Below are positions 48,979 through 58,719 of a stretch of DNA of 64,000 bases, in pieces (within the stretch, counting starts at the first letter, position 1; each line of letters begins with the position of its first letter). Origin of the DNA: Eubacteriales bacterium (GTDB taxonomy: Bacteria > Bacillota > Clostridia > Oscillospirales > Butyricicoccaceae). Where the stretch lies: contig JAUNGZ010000005.1 in NCBI GenBank assembly GCA_030524205.1, positions 1 to 64,000 on the forward strand, read 5' to 3'. The notes under the pieces are model-generated. The model did no database searches and had not been told where the DNA came from. It saw nothing but the letters and a program-made list of their open reading frames with translations. Position numbers and translations under genes: made by a program.

Positions 48979-49920
48979 ATGATTATTACGATAACGCTCA
49001 ACGCCGCGCTCGACCGGACGCTGCGCATCGAGCAGCCGCTGGTCGTCGGCAAGCTCAACCGCGCGGTTTCCAGCTATCTGGAGCCGGGCGGCAAGGGGAT
49101 CAACGTATCCCGCGCGGTCAAAGCGCTTGGCGGCGACAGCGTTGCGCTCGGCTTTTGCGCGGGCACGAACGGCCGCATGATGAAGGATATGCTGACCTCT
49201 GCCGATATTCATCACGATTTCGTCGATATCGCCGGACAGATGCGCGTCAACACGCAGATTATCGACGCGCAGGGCGGGCATACAGAGGTGAACGAACCCG
49301 GCAGCAAGCTGGACGACGCCGACTTCCTGCGCTTGATCGACCGGATGGAAAACTATTTGGACGAGGGCAATATTTTTGTGCTCGCAGGCTCGACGCCGCC
49401 CGGGTTCCCGCTGAAAAATTACCGAAAGCTGTGCAAGACCATCAAAAACCGCGGCTGCAAGCTGATTATCGACGCGCACGGCGAGCTGCTGCTCGAAGCG
49501 TTGAAGTGCGAGCCGGATTTTGTCAAGCCGAATATCTTCGAGCTTGCGGAAGCGGTGGGCGATAAGCCGTCGGCCGACCCCGAGGTCGTGGTGGTTTCCG
49601 CGCGCAAAATGCTCGACATGGGCGCGCGGGCCGTCTGCGTTTCCATGAGTCAGGAAGGCGCGGTGCTGCTGTCCAAGGACGAGCCTGAGGCGCTGTACGT
49701 CAACACCGAGCCAAAGATTTACGACGAGGGCGCGGTCGGCACAGGCGACGCCATGGTCGGCGCGATTGCCAACAGCATGAGCAAAAAGCTGAAATTTGAT
49801 GAAATGGCGCGCTTTGCGGTCGCCACCGGCCGCGCGAGCAGCCGTCTGGCGGGCACCGAGATGGCAACCCTCAAAAAGGTGTACGAGGTGTACGAGACGA
49901 CGCGGGTATACATACTGTAA
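48979..49920 (+). CDS. 1-phosphofructokinase family sugar kinase (PfkB)
   Basis: The 313-residue protein has the opening MIITITLNAALDRTLRI and GGKGINVSRA typical of 1-phosphofructokinase, tagatose-6-phosphate kinase and relatives. The C-terminal signature GTGDAMVGAIANS carries the catalytic aspartate. It phosphorylates a sugar phosphate, most likely fructose-1-phosphate. No fructose PTS gene is adjacent, so tagatose-6-phosphate remains possible. AGGAGGGG precedes the ATG. It is a single-gene unit with its own promoter and terminator. Confidence 0.9.
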   Translation: MIITITLNAALDRTLRIEQPLVVGKLNRAVSSYLEPGGKGINVSRAVKALGGDSVALGFCAGTNGRMMKDMLTSADIHHDFVDIAGQMRVNTQIIDAQGGHTEVNEPGSKLDDADFLRLIDRMENYLDEGNIFVLAGSTPPGFPLKNYRKLCKTIKNRGCKLIIDAHGELLLEALKCEPDFVKPNIFELAEAVGDKPSADPEVVVVSARKMLDMGARAVCVSMSQEGAVLLSKDEPEALYVNTEPKIYDEGAVGTGDAMVGAIANSMSKKLKFDEMARFAVATGRASSRLAGTEMATLKKVYEVYETTRVYIL

Positions 49921-49927
49921 CGGAGGA

Positions 49928-49970
49928 TAAGCGAAAGCCCCAGAATGTAAATTCTGGGGCTTTCGCTTAT
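49928..49970. terminator. Bidirectional terminator between pfkB-type gene and trmD
   Basis: ATAAGCGAAAGCCCCAGAAT and ATTCTGGGGCTTTCGCTTAT form an almost perfect 20-bp stem between convergent genes. Confidence 0.9.
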
Positions 49971-49998
49971 TAAAAAGTCCTTGCGCCGCAGCGCGCTT

Positions 49999-50733
49999 TC
50001 AATCGAGCGCTTGCTCGATTTTTTGCAGGATTTTCTGGTCGCGCTTATCCGCGGGAATGAACGCGGCGTACAGGTCGGGCCGGTCCGCCTTGGTGCGGCG
50101 CAGGCTCATTTCACGCTTCCAGCCCTCGATGTTCGCATGATGGCCGGAGAGCAGCACCTCGGGCACCGTCCGGCCGCGCCAGACCTCGGGGCGGGTGTAC
50201 TGCGGATGCTCCAAAAGCCCGTCCCAGTGGCTTTCTGCGGTGAATGCGTCCTCGTCGGGCAGCACGCCCGGCACCATGCGGCACACCGCGTCCGCGACCG
50301 CCATCGCGGGGATTTCGCCGCCGGTCAGCACGAAGTCGCCGATCGAAATTTCCTCGTCGACGCATTCGTCGATAAACCGCTGGTCGACGCCCTCGTAATG
50401 GCCGCAGACCAAAATGATATGCTCCTTTTGCAGCAGCTCGCGGGCCTTTTGCTGACAAAACGGCGCGCCCTGCGCGGACAGAAAAACGGTGTGCACATGC
50501 GCGCCCCCGCAAAGCGCCTGATGGCACAGGTACAGCGGCTCGGCGAGCATGACCTGACCGCGGCCGCCGCCGTAGGGAGCGTCGTCCGCCTTGTGGTGCT
50601 TGTCCAAGGCGTAGTCGCGGATATTGGTCGCCTTGACGGAAACAAGCCCCTTGTCCTGCGCGCGGCCGATGATGCTCTCCCGCATGACCGCGTCGATCAT
50701 TTCGGGGAACAGCGTCATAACGTCGATTCTCAT
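49999..50733 (-). CDS. trmD: tRNA (guanine-37-N1)-methyltransferase
   Basis: TrmD methylates G37 of tRNAs reading CNN codons and prevents frameshifting. The 244-residue protein begins MRIDVMTLFPEMI, has the DDAPYGGGRGQVM loop, the trefoil-knot segment LVCGHYEGVDQRFID, then EISIGDFVLTGGEIPAM and the catalytic-region SHWDGLLEHPQYTRP. It overlaps rimM by 4 bases and is the last gene of the ylxM-ffh-rpsP-khpA-rimM-trmD run. rplS, which often follows, is absent here. Confidence 0.97.
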   Translation of the reverse strand: MRIDVMTLFPEMIDAVMRESIIGRAQDKGLVSVKATNIRDYALDKHHKADDAPYGGGRGQVMLAEPLYLCHQALCGGAHVHTVFLSAQGAPFCQQKARELLQKEHIILVCGHYEGVDQRFIDECVDEEISIGDFVLTGGEIPAMAVADAVCRMVPGVLPDEDAFTAESHWDGLLEHPQYTRPEVWRGRTVPEVLLSGHHANIEGWKREMSLRRTKADRPDLYAAFIPADKRDQKILQKIEQALD

Positions 50734-51236
50734 TCGAGCAGCCCCTCGATGCTTTCGATGTAGATGACGCCCGCCTCCATGTCGATTTCCTTGAGAAAGG
50801 GCTTCGCCGCGGGGATGTAGACCAGACGGCCGTCCTCGCCCGCGATCTCGTACATATCGTGCGCGGGATTGGCGGTCAGCACGTCGCGGACGCGGCCGAT
50901 ATTGCGGTCCAGCCGCGTATCGTACACCTTAAAGCCGAGGATGTCCTGAATGAACACCAGATCGTCGGGCAGCTCGACGTCGTCCCGGTTGAGCAGCAGC
51001 ACGCGGTTTTTCATCGCCTCGGCGGCTTCCATCGTGTCCACGCCTTTGATGTGCATGAGCACGATATTTTTGTGCACCTGCGCTTTTTCGACGGTTACGG
51101 GCGATTTTTCGTCCAGATAGAGCGTGTCAAAATCGCAGAGCGTCTCGGGGCTGTCGCACCAGCTCTGCACCTTGAGATCGCCCTTCACGCCGTGCGTCCC
51201 GACGATTTTGCCGGCTTCCAAGAATTTTTTAGCCAT
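50730..51236 (-). CDS. rimM: 16S rRNA processing protein RimM
   Basis: RimM assists maturation of the 30S head. The 168-residue protein has the N-terminal AGKIVGTHGVKGDLKV, the DTMEAAEAMKNRVLLLNRDD region and a C-terminal PRC-barrel with LGFKVYDT and AHDMYEIAGEDGRLVYIPAAKPFLKEID. The ATG at 51236 follows GGAGGAAA; the longer frame to 51353 lies in the repeat mosaic and is rejected. It is coupled to trmD by a 4-base overlap and separated from khpA by a 340-base gap. Confidence 0.95.
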   Translation of the reverse strand: MAKKFLEAGKIVGTHGVKGDLKVQSWCDSPETLCDFDTLYLDEKSPVTVEKAQVHKNIVLMHIKGVDTMEAAEAMKNRVLLLNRDDVELPDDLVFIQDILGFKVYDTRLDRNIGRVRDVLTANPAHDMYEIAGEDGRLVYIPAAKPFLKEIDMEAGVIYIESIEGLLE

Positions 51237-51576
51237 AATGGTTTCCTCCGATGCCCTCGCGGCGCTGCGCGCCGCTATAAAATAGAAAAATCGCCGCAGC
51301 GCGGCGATTTTCACAAAAAGCTCTCGCGCCGCAGCGCGCATCTCATAGGACATTTCAGCAAGCTGAAATGTCCATAAAAAGTGCGAGCTCCGCCCGTGCT
51401 TGCTCTCATTTTATCGCCGCACGGCGGCGGCAAGAGGATAGAGGCCTACGGGCTTATACAAAGGTGAAGCGCTGCAAAAATCAAAATTTTTGCGGCGCTT
51501 CGGCGCGGCAGCCCTTTCAGGCAAAGCCTGATAAGGGCGTTTGCTCGATTGGAAACGTGTTTCCAATCGAAACAGT
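51237..51576. repeat. Intergenic palindrome mosaic (khpA-rimM gap)
   Basis: These 340 bases hold no gene. In order they contain a GCGGCGCTGCGCGCCGC palindrome, ATAAAATAGAAAAAT (51277-51291), the ATCGCCGC/GCGGCGAT hairpin and CGCGCCGCAGCGCGC. A GGACATTTCAG/CTGAAATGTCC hairpin follows, then the CATAAAAAGTGCGAGC block (51373-51401) and the TTGCTCTC...GGGCT block. The last two are a GCGCTGC/GCGGCGC hairpin and GATTGGAAAC/GTTTCCAATC just before the khpA stop. Several linkers are identical to those in other gaps. Confidence 0.75.
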
Positions 51577-51807
51577 TTAGTCGACGATATCGACCGTGAC
51601 GCGCTTGTTCTCGCGATTACCTGCCGCTTTCATGAGGGTGCGGATTTCCTTTGCGATGCGGCCGTGACGACCGATGACGCGGCCCATATCCCCGGGCGCT
51701 ACGCGCAGGGAATAGGTGACGCTGTCGCCGTCGATCTCCTCGGTGATGGCAATCGCATCCGGCTCGGAAACCAGATTTTTGACAATGTAGGTCAATAACT
51801 CTTTCAT
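51577..51807 (-). CDS. khpA: KhpA, KH-domain RNA-binding protein
   Basis: KhpA is a small KH protein that pairs with KhpB/Jag and binds many RNAs, affecting division and wall growth. The 76-residue protein is a single KH domain with the nucleic-acid-binding GxxG loop as IGRHGR (residues about 45-50), flanked by RVAPGDMGRV and IAKEIRTLMKAAG. It lies between rpsP and rimM, its usual place in Firmicutes (15-base gap to rpsP). Confidence 0.93.
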   Translation of the reverse strand: MKELLTYIVKNLVSEPDAIAITEEIDGDSVTYSLRVAPGDMGRVIGRHGRIAKEIRTLMKAAGNRENKRVTVDIVD

Positions 51808-51821
51808 TTCGTTAGCCTCAC

Positions 51822-52064
51822 TCAATTCAGCACGCCGGCCTTCTTCAGGATGCCGCGAACGGTATCGGTCGGCTGAGCGCCCTTGCTGATCCATTCCTGC
51901 GCACGTGCGGCGTCAACCGTAACGGTGGCCGGATCGGACAGCGGGTTGTAGGTGCCGATCTCCTCGATGAAACGGCCGTCACGCGGGTAACGGGAGTCCG
52001 CGACAACGATGCGGTAGAACGGAGCCTTCTTCGCGCCCAGACGGCGAAGTCTGATCTTTACCAT
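51822..52064 (-). CDS. rpsP: 30S ribosomal protein S16
   Basis: S16 is a primary-binding small-subunit protein needed for 30S assembly. The 80-residue protein begins [25 protein letters not shown] and contains [12 protein letters not shown], both diagnostic. GGGAGGTG precedes the ATG at 52064; the longer frame upstream runs through the repeat mosaic. It follows ffh after a 276-base gap and precedes khpA. Confidence 0.97.
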   Translation of the reverse strand: MVKIRLRRLGAKKAPFYRIVVADSRYPRDGRFIEEIGTYNPLSDPATVTVDAARAQEWISKGAQPTDTVRGILKKAGVLN

Positions 52065-52340
52065 GTATTTCACCTCCCATAATAGAAAATATCTATTGTA
52101 AATTTCTTTACAAACAATGCGTTTCCGCGCCGAAGGCGCGTTTTTAACAGAAAATTTCAGTTTGCTGAAATTGCTCTCATCTAATCGCCGCACGGCGGCG
52201 GAAAGCAGATAGAGGGCTACAGCCTCATAAAAAGTACGAGCTTTGCCCGTGCTTTTTATACAAATTGATGGAGCAGTGTGCCCGCAGGGCGCGCTGTGGA
52301 ATCGGAACCTCGATTGAAAGCGTGGTTTCAATCGAATTGC
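52065..52340. repeat. Intergenic palindrome mosaic (ffh-rpsP gap)
   Basis: There is no gene. It contains GCGCCGAAGGCGC, an AATTTCAG/CTGAAATT hairpin, and the TTGCTCTCATCTAAT...GCACGGCGGCGG block. The CATAAAAAGTACGAGC block (52226-52257) and TGTGCCCGCAGGGCGCGC, also seen at 4020-4035, follow. It ends in GATTGAAAGC/GGTTTCAATC next to the ffh stop. The rpsP ribosome site lies at its right edge. Confidence 0.7.
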
Positions 52341-53708
52341 TTAAAACGGCAGTTTCATATTGCCCATGCCGCCGAGGCCGGGGAAGCCGCCGCGGCGCTT
52401 CTTTTTGCCGCGCGCCATGCCGGTGAGCTGCTTGGTCATTTTCTGCATGGCCTCGAACTGCTTCAAAAGCTTGTTGACTTCCTCGACGGTCAGGCCGCAG
52501 CCCGCCGCGATGCGCTTTTTGCGCGAAAAGTTGATCAGGTTTGGGTTGTCCCGTTCGCCGGGGGTCATGGATTGGATGATGGCTTCGGTGTGCGCCATCT
52601 GCTTTTCGTCGACCTTGGCGCCTGCGAGGGCTTTTGCGTCCACGCCCGGCAGCATGCCGAGCATTTCCTCCATCGAGCCCATGTTTTTCATCTGCTGGAG
52701 CTGTGCGAGAAAATCGGTCAGCGTCAGCTTGCCGCTCATCATCTTTTTCGCGGTGTCGGCGGCCTGCTTCTGGTCGAAATTCTGCTGCGCTTTTTCAATG
52801 AGCGTCAAAACGTCGCCCATGCCGAGGATGCGGGAGGCCATGCGGTCGGGGTGAAACGGCTCGATATCGCCGAGCTTTTCGCCCGTGCCGATGAACTTGA
52901 TCGGCTTGCCCGTGACCGCCTTGACCGAAAGGGCCGCGCCGCCGCGCGCGTCGCCGTCCATCTTGCTCATCAGCACGCCGTCGATGCCGAGCGCCTCGTT
53001 GAAGGTTTCGGCAACGGTCACCGCGTCCTGACCGGTCATCGCGTCGACGACGAGGATGATCTCGGTCGGCTTTACGGTTTTTTTGATGTTCTTCAGCTCG
53101 TCCATCAGCTTTTCGTCGATATGCAGGCGGCCTGCCGTATCGAGGAAAACGAGGTCGTAGCCGTTCTTTTTGGCGAAGTCGACGCCGTGCTTTGCAATCT
53201 CGACCGGATCGCCCGCGCCCTCGTCGAACACGGCGATGTCGAGCTGCCGGCCGACCACGTGCAGCTGCTCGATCGCCGCGGGACGGTACACGTCGCACGC
53301 GACGAGCAGCGGGCGGCGCTGCTGCTGCTTGCGCAGAAGCCCGGCGAGCTTGGCGCAGTTGGTCGTTTTGCCCGCGCCCTGCAGGCCCGCCATCATGACG
53401 ACGGTGGGCGGGTTGGGCGAAATGGTAAGGCGGGTGTTCTGCCCGCCAAGCAGGGCGGTCAGCTCCTCGTTTACGATCTTGATGACCTGCTGGGCGGGCG
53501 AAAGGCTTTCGAGAATCTCGGCGCCCGTCGCCTTTTCGGTGACGGATTTTACGAAATCCTTGGCGACCTTGAAGTTGACGTCGGCCTCTAAAAGCGCCAT
53601 GCGGATTTCACGCATCGCCTGCTTGATATCGCTTTCGGTCAACCGGCCCTTGCTGCGCAGGCCCTTGAATGCGGATGATATTTTTTCGGTCAGGCCTTCA
53701 AATGCCAT
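52341..53708 (-). CDS. ffh: Signal recognition particle protein Ffh
   Basis: Ffh binds SRP RNA and signal peptides and delivers ribosomes to FtsY at the membrane. The 455-residue protein has the helical N domain (1-85), the G domain with GLQGAGKTTNCAKLA (G1), CDVYRPAAIEQL, DTAGRLHID and TGEKLGDIEPF, and the methionine-rich M domain (about 295-430). It ends with the glycine-rich tail PGLGGMGNMKLPF. It lies 9 bases behind ylxM. Confidence 0.98.
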   Translation of the reverse strand: MAFEGLTEKISSAFKGLRSKGRLTESDIKQAMREIRMALLEADVNFKVAKDFVKSVTEKATGAEILESLSPAQQVIKIVNEELTALLGGQNTRLTISPNPPTVVMMAGLQGAGKTTNCAKLAGLLRKQQQRRPLLVACDVYRPAAIEQLHVVGRQLDIAVFDEGAGDPVEIAKHGVDFAKKNGYDLVFLDTAGRLHIDEKLMDELKNIKKTVKPTEIILVVDAMTGQDAVTVAETFNEALGIDGVLMSKMDGDARGGAALSVKAVTGKPIKFIGTGEKLGDIEPFHPDRMASRILGMGDVLTLIEKAQQNFDQKQAADTAKKMMSGKLTLTDFLAQLQQMKNMGSMEEMLGMLPGVDAKALAGAKVDEKQMAHTEAIIQSMTPGERDNPNLINFSRKKRIAAGCGLTVEEVNKLLKQFEAMQKMTKQLTGMARGKKKRRGGFPGLGGMGNMKLPF

Positions 53709-53717
53709 GCTAGCCTC

Positions 53718-54080
53718 CTACCCGAGCTGGGTGAGCAGCAGCGCCATGCGGGACGCGATTTCGTCCGCCTCGCTGCTGTGCAGTTTATCGGCGTTAAGAA
53801 TGCGGAGCCGTTCGACCTCGAGGGCAAGCGCCTCCGCGCATTTGCCGGCGGCACCGAAGCGGGCGACAAGGCCGAGCTTGGCTTCCATTTCGCCCAGCGC
53901 GTGTTCGGCGCGCTTGACGCTGTCGCGCACGCCCTGACGGGTGATGCCGGCGTGCTCGGCGATTTCGGCGAGCGACAGATCCTCGTTGTAATAAAGGTCG
54001 AATAGCTCGCGCTGTTTGTCGGTCAGCGTTTCGCCGTAAAAGTCGAACAGCAGGCTCATTTCGAGCGGTTTGCCTTTCAT
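53718..54080 (-). CDS. ylxM: YlxM (UPF0122), putative helix-turn-helix protein of the SRP operon
   Basis: YlxM proteins are small helical DNA-binding-like proteins encoded before ffh in Firmicutes and reported to influence SRP assembly. The 120-residue protein has the pattern LFDFYGETLTDKQRELFDLYYNEDLSLAEIAEHAGITRQGVRDSVKR, a sigma-70 region-4-like helix-turn-helix, and a helical tail. GAGGGAGG precedes the ATG; an internal ATG seven codons later is possible. It is the first gene of the reverse-strand run. Confidence 0.93.
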   Translation of the reverse strand: MKGKPLEMSLLFDFYGETLTDKQRELFDLYYNEDLSLAEIAEHAGITRQGVRDSVKRAEHALGEMEAKLGLVARFGAAGKCAEALALEVERLRILNADKLHSSEADEIASRMALLLTQLG

Positions 54081-54134
54081 CGGCGGGCCTCCCTCGGAAG
54101 TGTAAAGTTATTTGCCTTTACATCGAACGTGATT

Positions 54135-54163
54135 ATTCTATCGTATAAACCGGCGCTTGTCAA
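54135..54163 (-). promoter_or_regulatory. Promoter of the ylxM-trmD run
   Basis: On the reverse strand TTGACA (54163-54158) and TAGAAT (54140-54135) with a 17-base spacer lie 55 bases before ylxM. Confidence 0.75.
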
Positions 54164-54227
54164 GAGAAAATAAAAAGACTTTGACATTTGGGGAAAAGCG
54201 GGGGCGTTTCGTTCACGAAAAGTCCAT

Positions 54228-54256
54228 TTGCACCCCATACGGTTTAATGTTATAAT
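54228..54256 (+). promoter_or_regulatory. Promoter of the M16-lgt-folD run
   Basis: TTGCAC (54228-54233) and TATAAT (54251-54256) with a 17-base spacer lie 40 bases before the first M16 gene. Confidence 0.7.
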
Positions 54257-54295
54257 AATGCACATGGAAAAATTTTTCCGGAAACGAGGAAATTT

Positions 54296-55576
54296 ATGCA
54301 ACACGTGACCCGAAAAAAACTGGGCGCAGGCGTAAATCTCACCTGCGTGACCACGCCTAAGTTCAAGCGGGCGGTTTTGCGCGCGGCGCTTTTGCTGCCG
54401 CTCGGCGGACCGGACGCGGCGCTCAGGGCTTGTCTGCCGCAGGTGCTGCGGCGCGGCACGGCGCGGCTGCCCGATCTCGGCGCGATCGGCGCGGCGCTGG
54501 ACGACGCGTACGGCGCGCGTATCGAAACGACCGTGCGCAAGGAGGGGGAGACGCTCGCGGTCGGCTTTTTATCCGACTGCATCGACGAGCAGTATGCCCC
54601 CGGCGCCGAGGGGCTGACCGCCTCGGTCGTCCGGCTGCTTTGCGAAATGTTGTTCGCCCCCTATCTGATGGACGGCGTTTTCAGCCCCGACTACACAGAG
54701 GGCGAAAAGAAAAACCTGCTGGACCGCATCGCGGCGCAGAAAAACGATCCGCGCCAGTACGCGCCCAAACGGCTGACCGAGCTGATGTGCGAAAACGAAG
54801 CGTACGGGCAGTCGGCGCTCGGCACGGCCGGGCAGGCCGAGCGCATTACGGAAAATAAGCTCTACACTGCCTATCGCCGCGCGCTGGACGAAGCGCAGCT
54901 CGAGCTGTTTTACTGCGGCACGATGGCGCCGGACGCGGTCGAGGCGCTGTTCGCCGCCGCGCTGCCCGCGCGCGGGGAGGGGGCGTTTTACACGCCTGCC
55001 GCGGAAATCGTGCCGCGGCCCGCGGGCGCGCCGCGCGAGATCGTCGAGCGGGAGCCGGTGACGCAGGGCAAGCTTTCGCTCGGCTTCCGCACGGGCGGGA
55101 CAAGCCTGCTGAGCGGCGACACGCCCGCTTACTGGATGTTCCAGACGATCTTCGGCGGTTCGACCAGCTCCAAGCTGTTTCTGAACGTGCGCGAGAAAAA
55201 ATCGCTCTGCTATTATGCGAGCGCGCAGTTTGTCGGGCTGAAGGGCATTCTGCTGGTCAACTCCGGCATTGAAAACAAGGATTTCGAGGTCGCGCGCGAC
55301 GAGATCACGCGCCAGCTCGAGGCGTGCAGGGCGGGCGACATTTCGGACGCGGAGATCGAATCGGCCCGCAAGACGCTGACGAGCGCGTGGCGCACCATGC
55401 TGGACGACCCGCTGACGCTCGAGCGGTATTGGCTGACGCAGGCGGTCGCGGGCACGCTCACCCCGCCGGAGGAGCGCGTCGGGCAGATTGAATCGGTCAC
55501 GCGCGAGCGCATCGTCGCCGCGGCGGAGGGCACGGCGCTCGACACCGTGTACTTTATGAAGGGGGCGGGCAAATGA
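54296..55576 (+). CDS. M16-family peptidase-like protein (YfmF type, no zinc motif)
   Basis: This 426-residue protein has the two-lobed M16 (pitrilysin-like) fold but lacks the HxxEH zinc motif at the expected N-terminal position, where it reads LRACLPQVLRRGTARL. It is therefore probably the inactive partner of the active protein encoded next to it. The YfmF/YfmH pair of Bacillus, linked to EF-P modification, has this same arrangement. The C-terminal lobe shows FQTIFGGSTSSKLFLNVREKKSLCYY, a strong family motif. GAAACGAGG precedes the ATG. Confidence 0.88.
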   Translation: MQHVTRKKLGAGVNLTCVTTPKFKRAVLRAALLLPLGGPDAALRACLPQVLRRGTARLPDLGAIGAALDDAYGARIETTVRKEGETLAVGFLSDCIDEQYAPGAEGLTASVVRLLCEMLFAPYLMDGVFSPDYTEGEKKNLLDRIAAQKNDPRQYAPKRLTELMCENEAYGQSALGTAGQAERITENKLYTAYRRALDEAQLELFYCGTMAPDAVEALFAAALPARGEGAFYTPAAEIVPRPAGAPREIVEREPVTQGKLSLGFRTGGTSLLSGDTPAYWMFQTIFGGSTSSKLFLNVREKKSLCYYASAQFVGLKGILLVNSGIENKDFEVARDEITRQLEACRAGDISDAEIESARKTLTSAWRTMLDDPLTLERYWLTQAVAGTLTPPEERVGQIESVTRERIVAAAEGTALDTVYFMKGAGK

Positions 55577-56838
55577 GCAAAACCTATTCCGCCCTGCGGG
55601 AAAGCATGGAAACGCGCACCCTTTCGAGCGGCCTGCGCGTGTGCTGCCTGCCCAAGGAGGGCTTTTCCAAAACCTTCGCCGTGCTGGCGACCGATTACGG
55701 CTCGGTCGACGCCTCCTTCACGCTGGACGGCAGACGGTACGACACCCCGGCGGGCGTGGCGCACTTTTTGGAGCACAAAATGTTTGAAAACCCGGACGGC
55801 AACGCCTTGCAGCAGTTTGCCAAAACCGGCGCGAGCCCGAATGCCTTCACCAGCCAGACGATGACGGCCTACCACTTTTCCTGCACCGACCGGTTTGAGG
55901 AAAACCTAGAAATCCTGCTGAAAACCGTATTTACGCCGTATTTTACCGAGGAAAACGTCGCCAAGGAGCGCGGGATCATCGGGCAGGAGATCGGCATGAT
56001 GGACGACACGCCCGGCTGGCAGGCGTTTCGCGGCCTGTTCGAGGGCCTGTTCCGCGAGCATCCGGCGCGCGTGTCCATCGCGGGCAGCGTGGAAAGCATC
56101 GCGGAGATCACGCCCGAAACGCTCTACACCTGCCACCGGGCGTTTTACAGCCCGAAAAATATGGCGCTGGTCGTGTGCGGCGCGGCCGATATGGACGAGG
56201 TCTGCGCGATCGCCGCACAGCACGCGCCGCAGGACGCGCCCGAGATCGGCGAGCGGCATTACGGCAAGCGCCGCGAGGCGGTGAACGAGCTGCTCGTCAC
56301 GCGCAAAATGCAGGTGTCCCAGCCGCAGTTCCTGCTCGGCTTTAAGGACGACCCGCCGGACGAAGCCGAAAGCCGCCTGCGCCGCTCCCTGCTGGGCGAG
56401 CTGGCCGTGCGCGTGCTGTGCGGCGACACCGCGCCGCTGTACGGCGAGCTGTACGAAAAACGGCTGATCAACCGTAATTTTGAAACCGACTATTCGCTGA
56501 TCCCCGAGGGCGCGGCCGCCATTCTGGGCGGCGAGAGCCGCGACCCCGAGGCCGCGCGCGAGCTGATCGAGCGGGAGGTTAAGCGGCTGGCGCGCGAGGG
56601 CGTTGATAAGGCGCTGTTCGCCCGCATGAAAAAGGCCGTGTACGGCCTGCATCTGCGCGTGCTCGACCTGCCCGAGGCGTACGCCCGGCAGGAGGCCGCC
56701 GCGCTCTTCGCGGGCGAGCACTATCTCGACTTCGCCGGTCTGTTCGACACCATCGGCCCGGACGATGTGCGCGCCATGTTCGCCCGCTGGGCGCGGCGCG
56801 ACCGCTCGTCCCTGTCGGTGGTCGAACCGCAGCAATAA
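55573..56838 (+). CDS. M16-family zinc protease (YfmH type)
   Basis: The 421-residue protein is the active half of the M16 pair. The zinc motif is HFLEH (residues 64-68) in GVAHFLEHKMFE, with the downstream glutamate in the ERGIIGQEIGMMDD helix. GSVESIAEITPETL and a YxxFYSPKNM segment complete the N-terminal lobe. It overlaps its partner by 4 bases (ATGA), which supports a heterodimer. Both precede lgt. Confidence 0.9.
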   Translation: MSKTYSALRESMETRTLSSGLRVCCLPKEGFSKTFAVLATDYGSVDASFTLDGRRYDTPAGVAHFLEHKMFENPDGNALQQFAKTGASPNAFTSQTMTAYHFSCTDRFEENLEILLKTVFTPYFTEENVAKERGIIGQEIGMMDDTPGWQAFRGLFEGLFREHPARVSIAGSVESIAEITPETLYTCHRAFYSPKNMALVVCGAADMDEVCAIAAQHAPQDAPEIGERHYGKRREAVNELLVTRKMQVSQPQFLLGFKDDPPDEAESRLRRSLLGELAVRVLCGDTAPLYGELYEKRLINRNFETDYSLIPEGAAAILGGESRDPEAARELIEREVKRLAREGVDKALFARMKKAVYGLHLRVLDLPEAYARQEAAALFAGEHYLDFAGLFDTIGPDDVRAMFARWARRDRSSLSVVEPQQ

Positions 56839-56888
56839 GCCGCGCGGGACGCGGCTGAACTACACTAACAGCAAAGGAAGCAAACATC

Positions 56889-57866
56889 ATGGAACATGCG
56901 ATTTCTTTCCCGGCGCTCGGGCTGAATTTTGACATCAACCGCGTCGCCTGCACCGTTTTCGGCAAAAACATCTATTGGTACGGCATCATCATCTGCCTCG
57001 GCTTTGTGCTGGGCGCGCTCTATTTGAACGCCCGCGTTAAGAAATTCGGCTTTACCTCGGATCATCTGATCGACTGCATGATCCTGTGCGTGCCGGCGGG
57101 CATCGTCTGCGCGCGCATCTTTTACGTGGCGTTCGAGTGGGGCTACTACAAGAACCACCTGACCGAGATCATCGCCGTTTGGAACGGCGGCATCGCGATT
57201 TACGGCGCGGTGATCGGCGTGCTGCTCGCGCTGTGGGGCTATGCCAAGTACAAAAAGCTGTCCTTCGCGGGCCTGTGCGATATGGCCGCGCTCGGCCTGC
57301 TGATCGGCCAATGCGTCGGCCGCTGGGGCAATTTTGTCAACGCCGAGGCGCACGGCGGCGCGACGGGCCTGCCGTGGGGCATGGCGATCGACGGCGCCGA
57401 CCCCGTGCACCCGACCTTCCTGTATGAATCGGTGTGGAACCTCGTCGGGTTTATCATTTTGCATTTCTACTCGAAAAAGCGCAAATTCAAGGGAGAAATC
57501 GCCCTGCTGTACGTCGCGTGGTACGGCCTTGGCCGCGCGTGGATCGAGGGCCTGCGCACGGACAGCCTGTACCTCGGCTCGCTCCGGGTATCGCAGGTGC
57601 TGGCGGTCGTCAGCTGCATCGCCGCGGTAATCCTGCTGACCGGGCAGTACCGCCGCATCGCGGTGTCGAAAAAGTTCTATGTGCCGCAGCCGGCGCAGCC
57701 CGCCGAAGGCCCGGCCGCCGCCGACCAGCCCGCTGAAAAGCAGGCCGAGCCGGCCCCGGAAGCCGAGGCCATGCCGCTGCCCGAGCAGTCGCCCTCGCCC
57801 GCGGGCGAGCCCGATCCCAAACCGACGCCGGAGCCCGGCCCGGTCGATGAGAAGGAGGAAAAGTGA
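56889..57866 (+). CDS. lgt: Prolipoprotein diacylglyceryl transferase with Pro/Glu-rich tail
   Basis: Lgt attaches diacylglycerol to lipobox cysteines in the membrane; the barnase-like lipoprotein in this window would be one client. The 325-residue protein has seven membrane segments and the signature GRWGNFVNAEAHGG near residues 145-158, GGIAIYGAVIG and a C-terminal YGLGRAWIEGLRTD. After the last helix (about residue 250) a ~60-residue tail rich in Pro, Ala and Glu follows, which is not part of the usual enzyme. AAAGGAAG precedes the ATG. Confidence 0.94.
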   Translation: MEHAISFPALGLNFDINRVACTVFGKNIYWYGIIICLGFVLGALYLNARVKKFGFTSDHLIDCMILCVPAGIVCARIFYVAFEWGYYKNHLTEIIAVWNGGIAIYGAVIGVLLALWGYAKYKKLSFAGLCDMAALGLLIGQCVGRWGNFVNAEAHGGATGLPWGMAIDGADPVHPTFLYESVWNLVGFIILHFYSKKRKFKGEIALLYVAWYGLGRAWIEGLRTDSLYLGSLRVSQVLAVVSCIAAVILLTGQYRRIAVSKKFYVPQPAQPAEGPAAADQPAEKQAEPAPEAEAMPLPEQSPSPAGEPDPKPTPEPGPVDEKEEK

Positions 57867-57867
57867 C

Positions 57868-58715
<848 letters not shown>

Positions 58716-58719
<4 letters not shown>

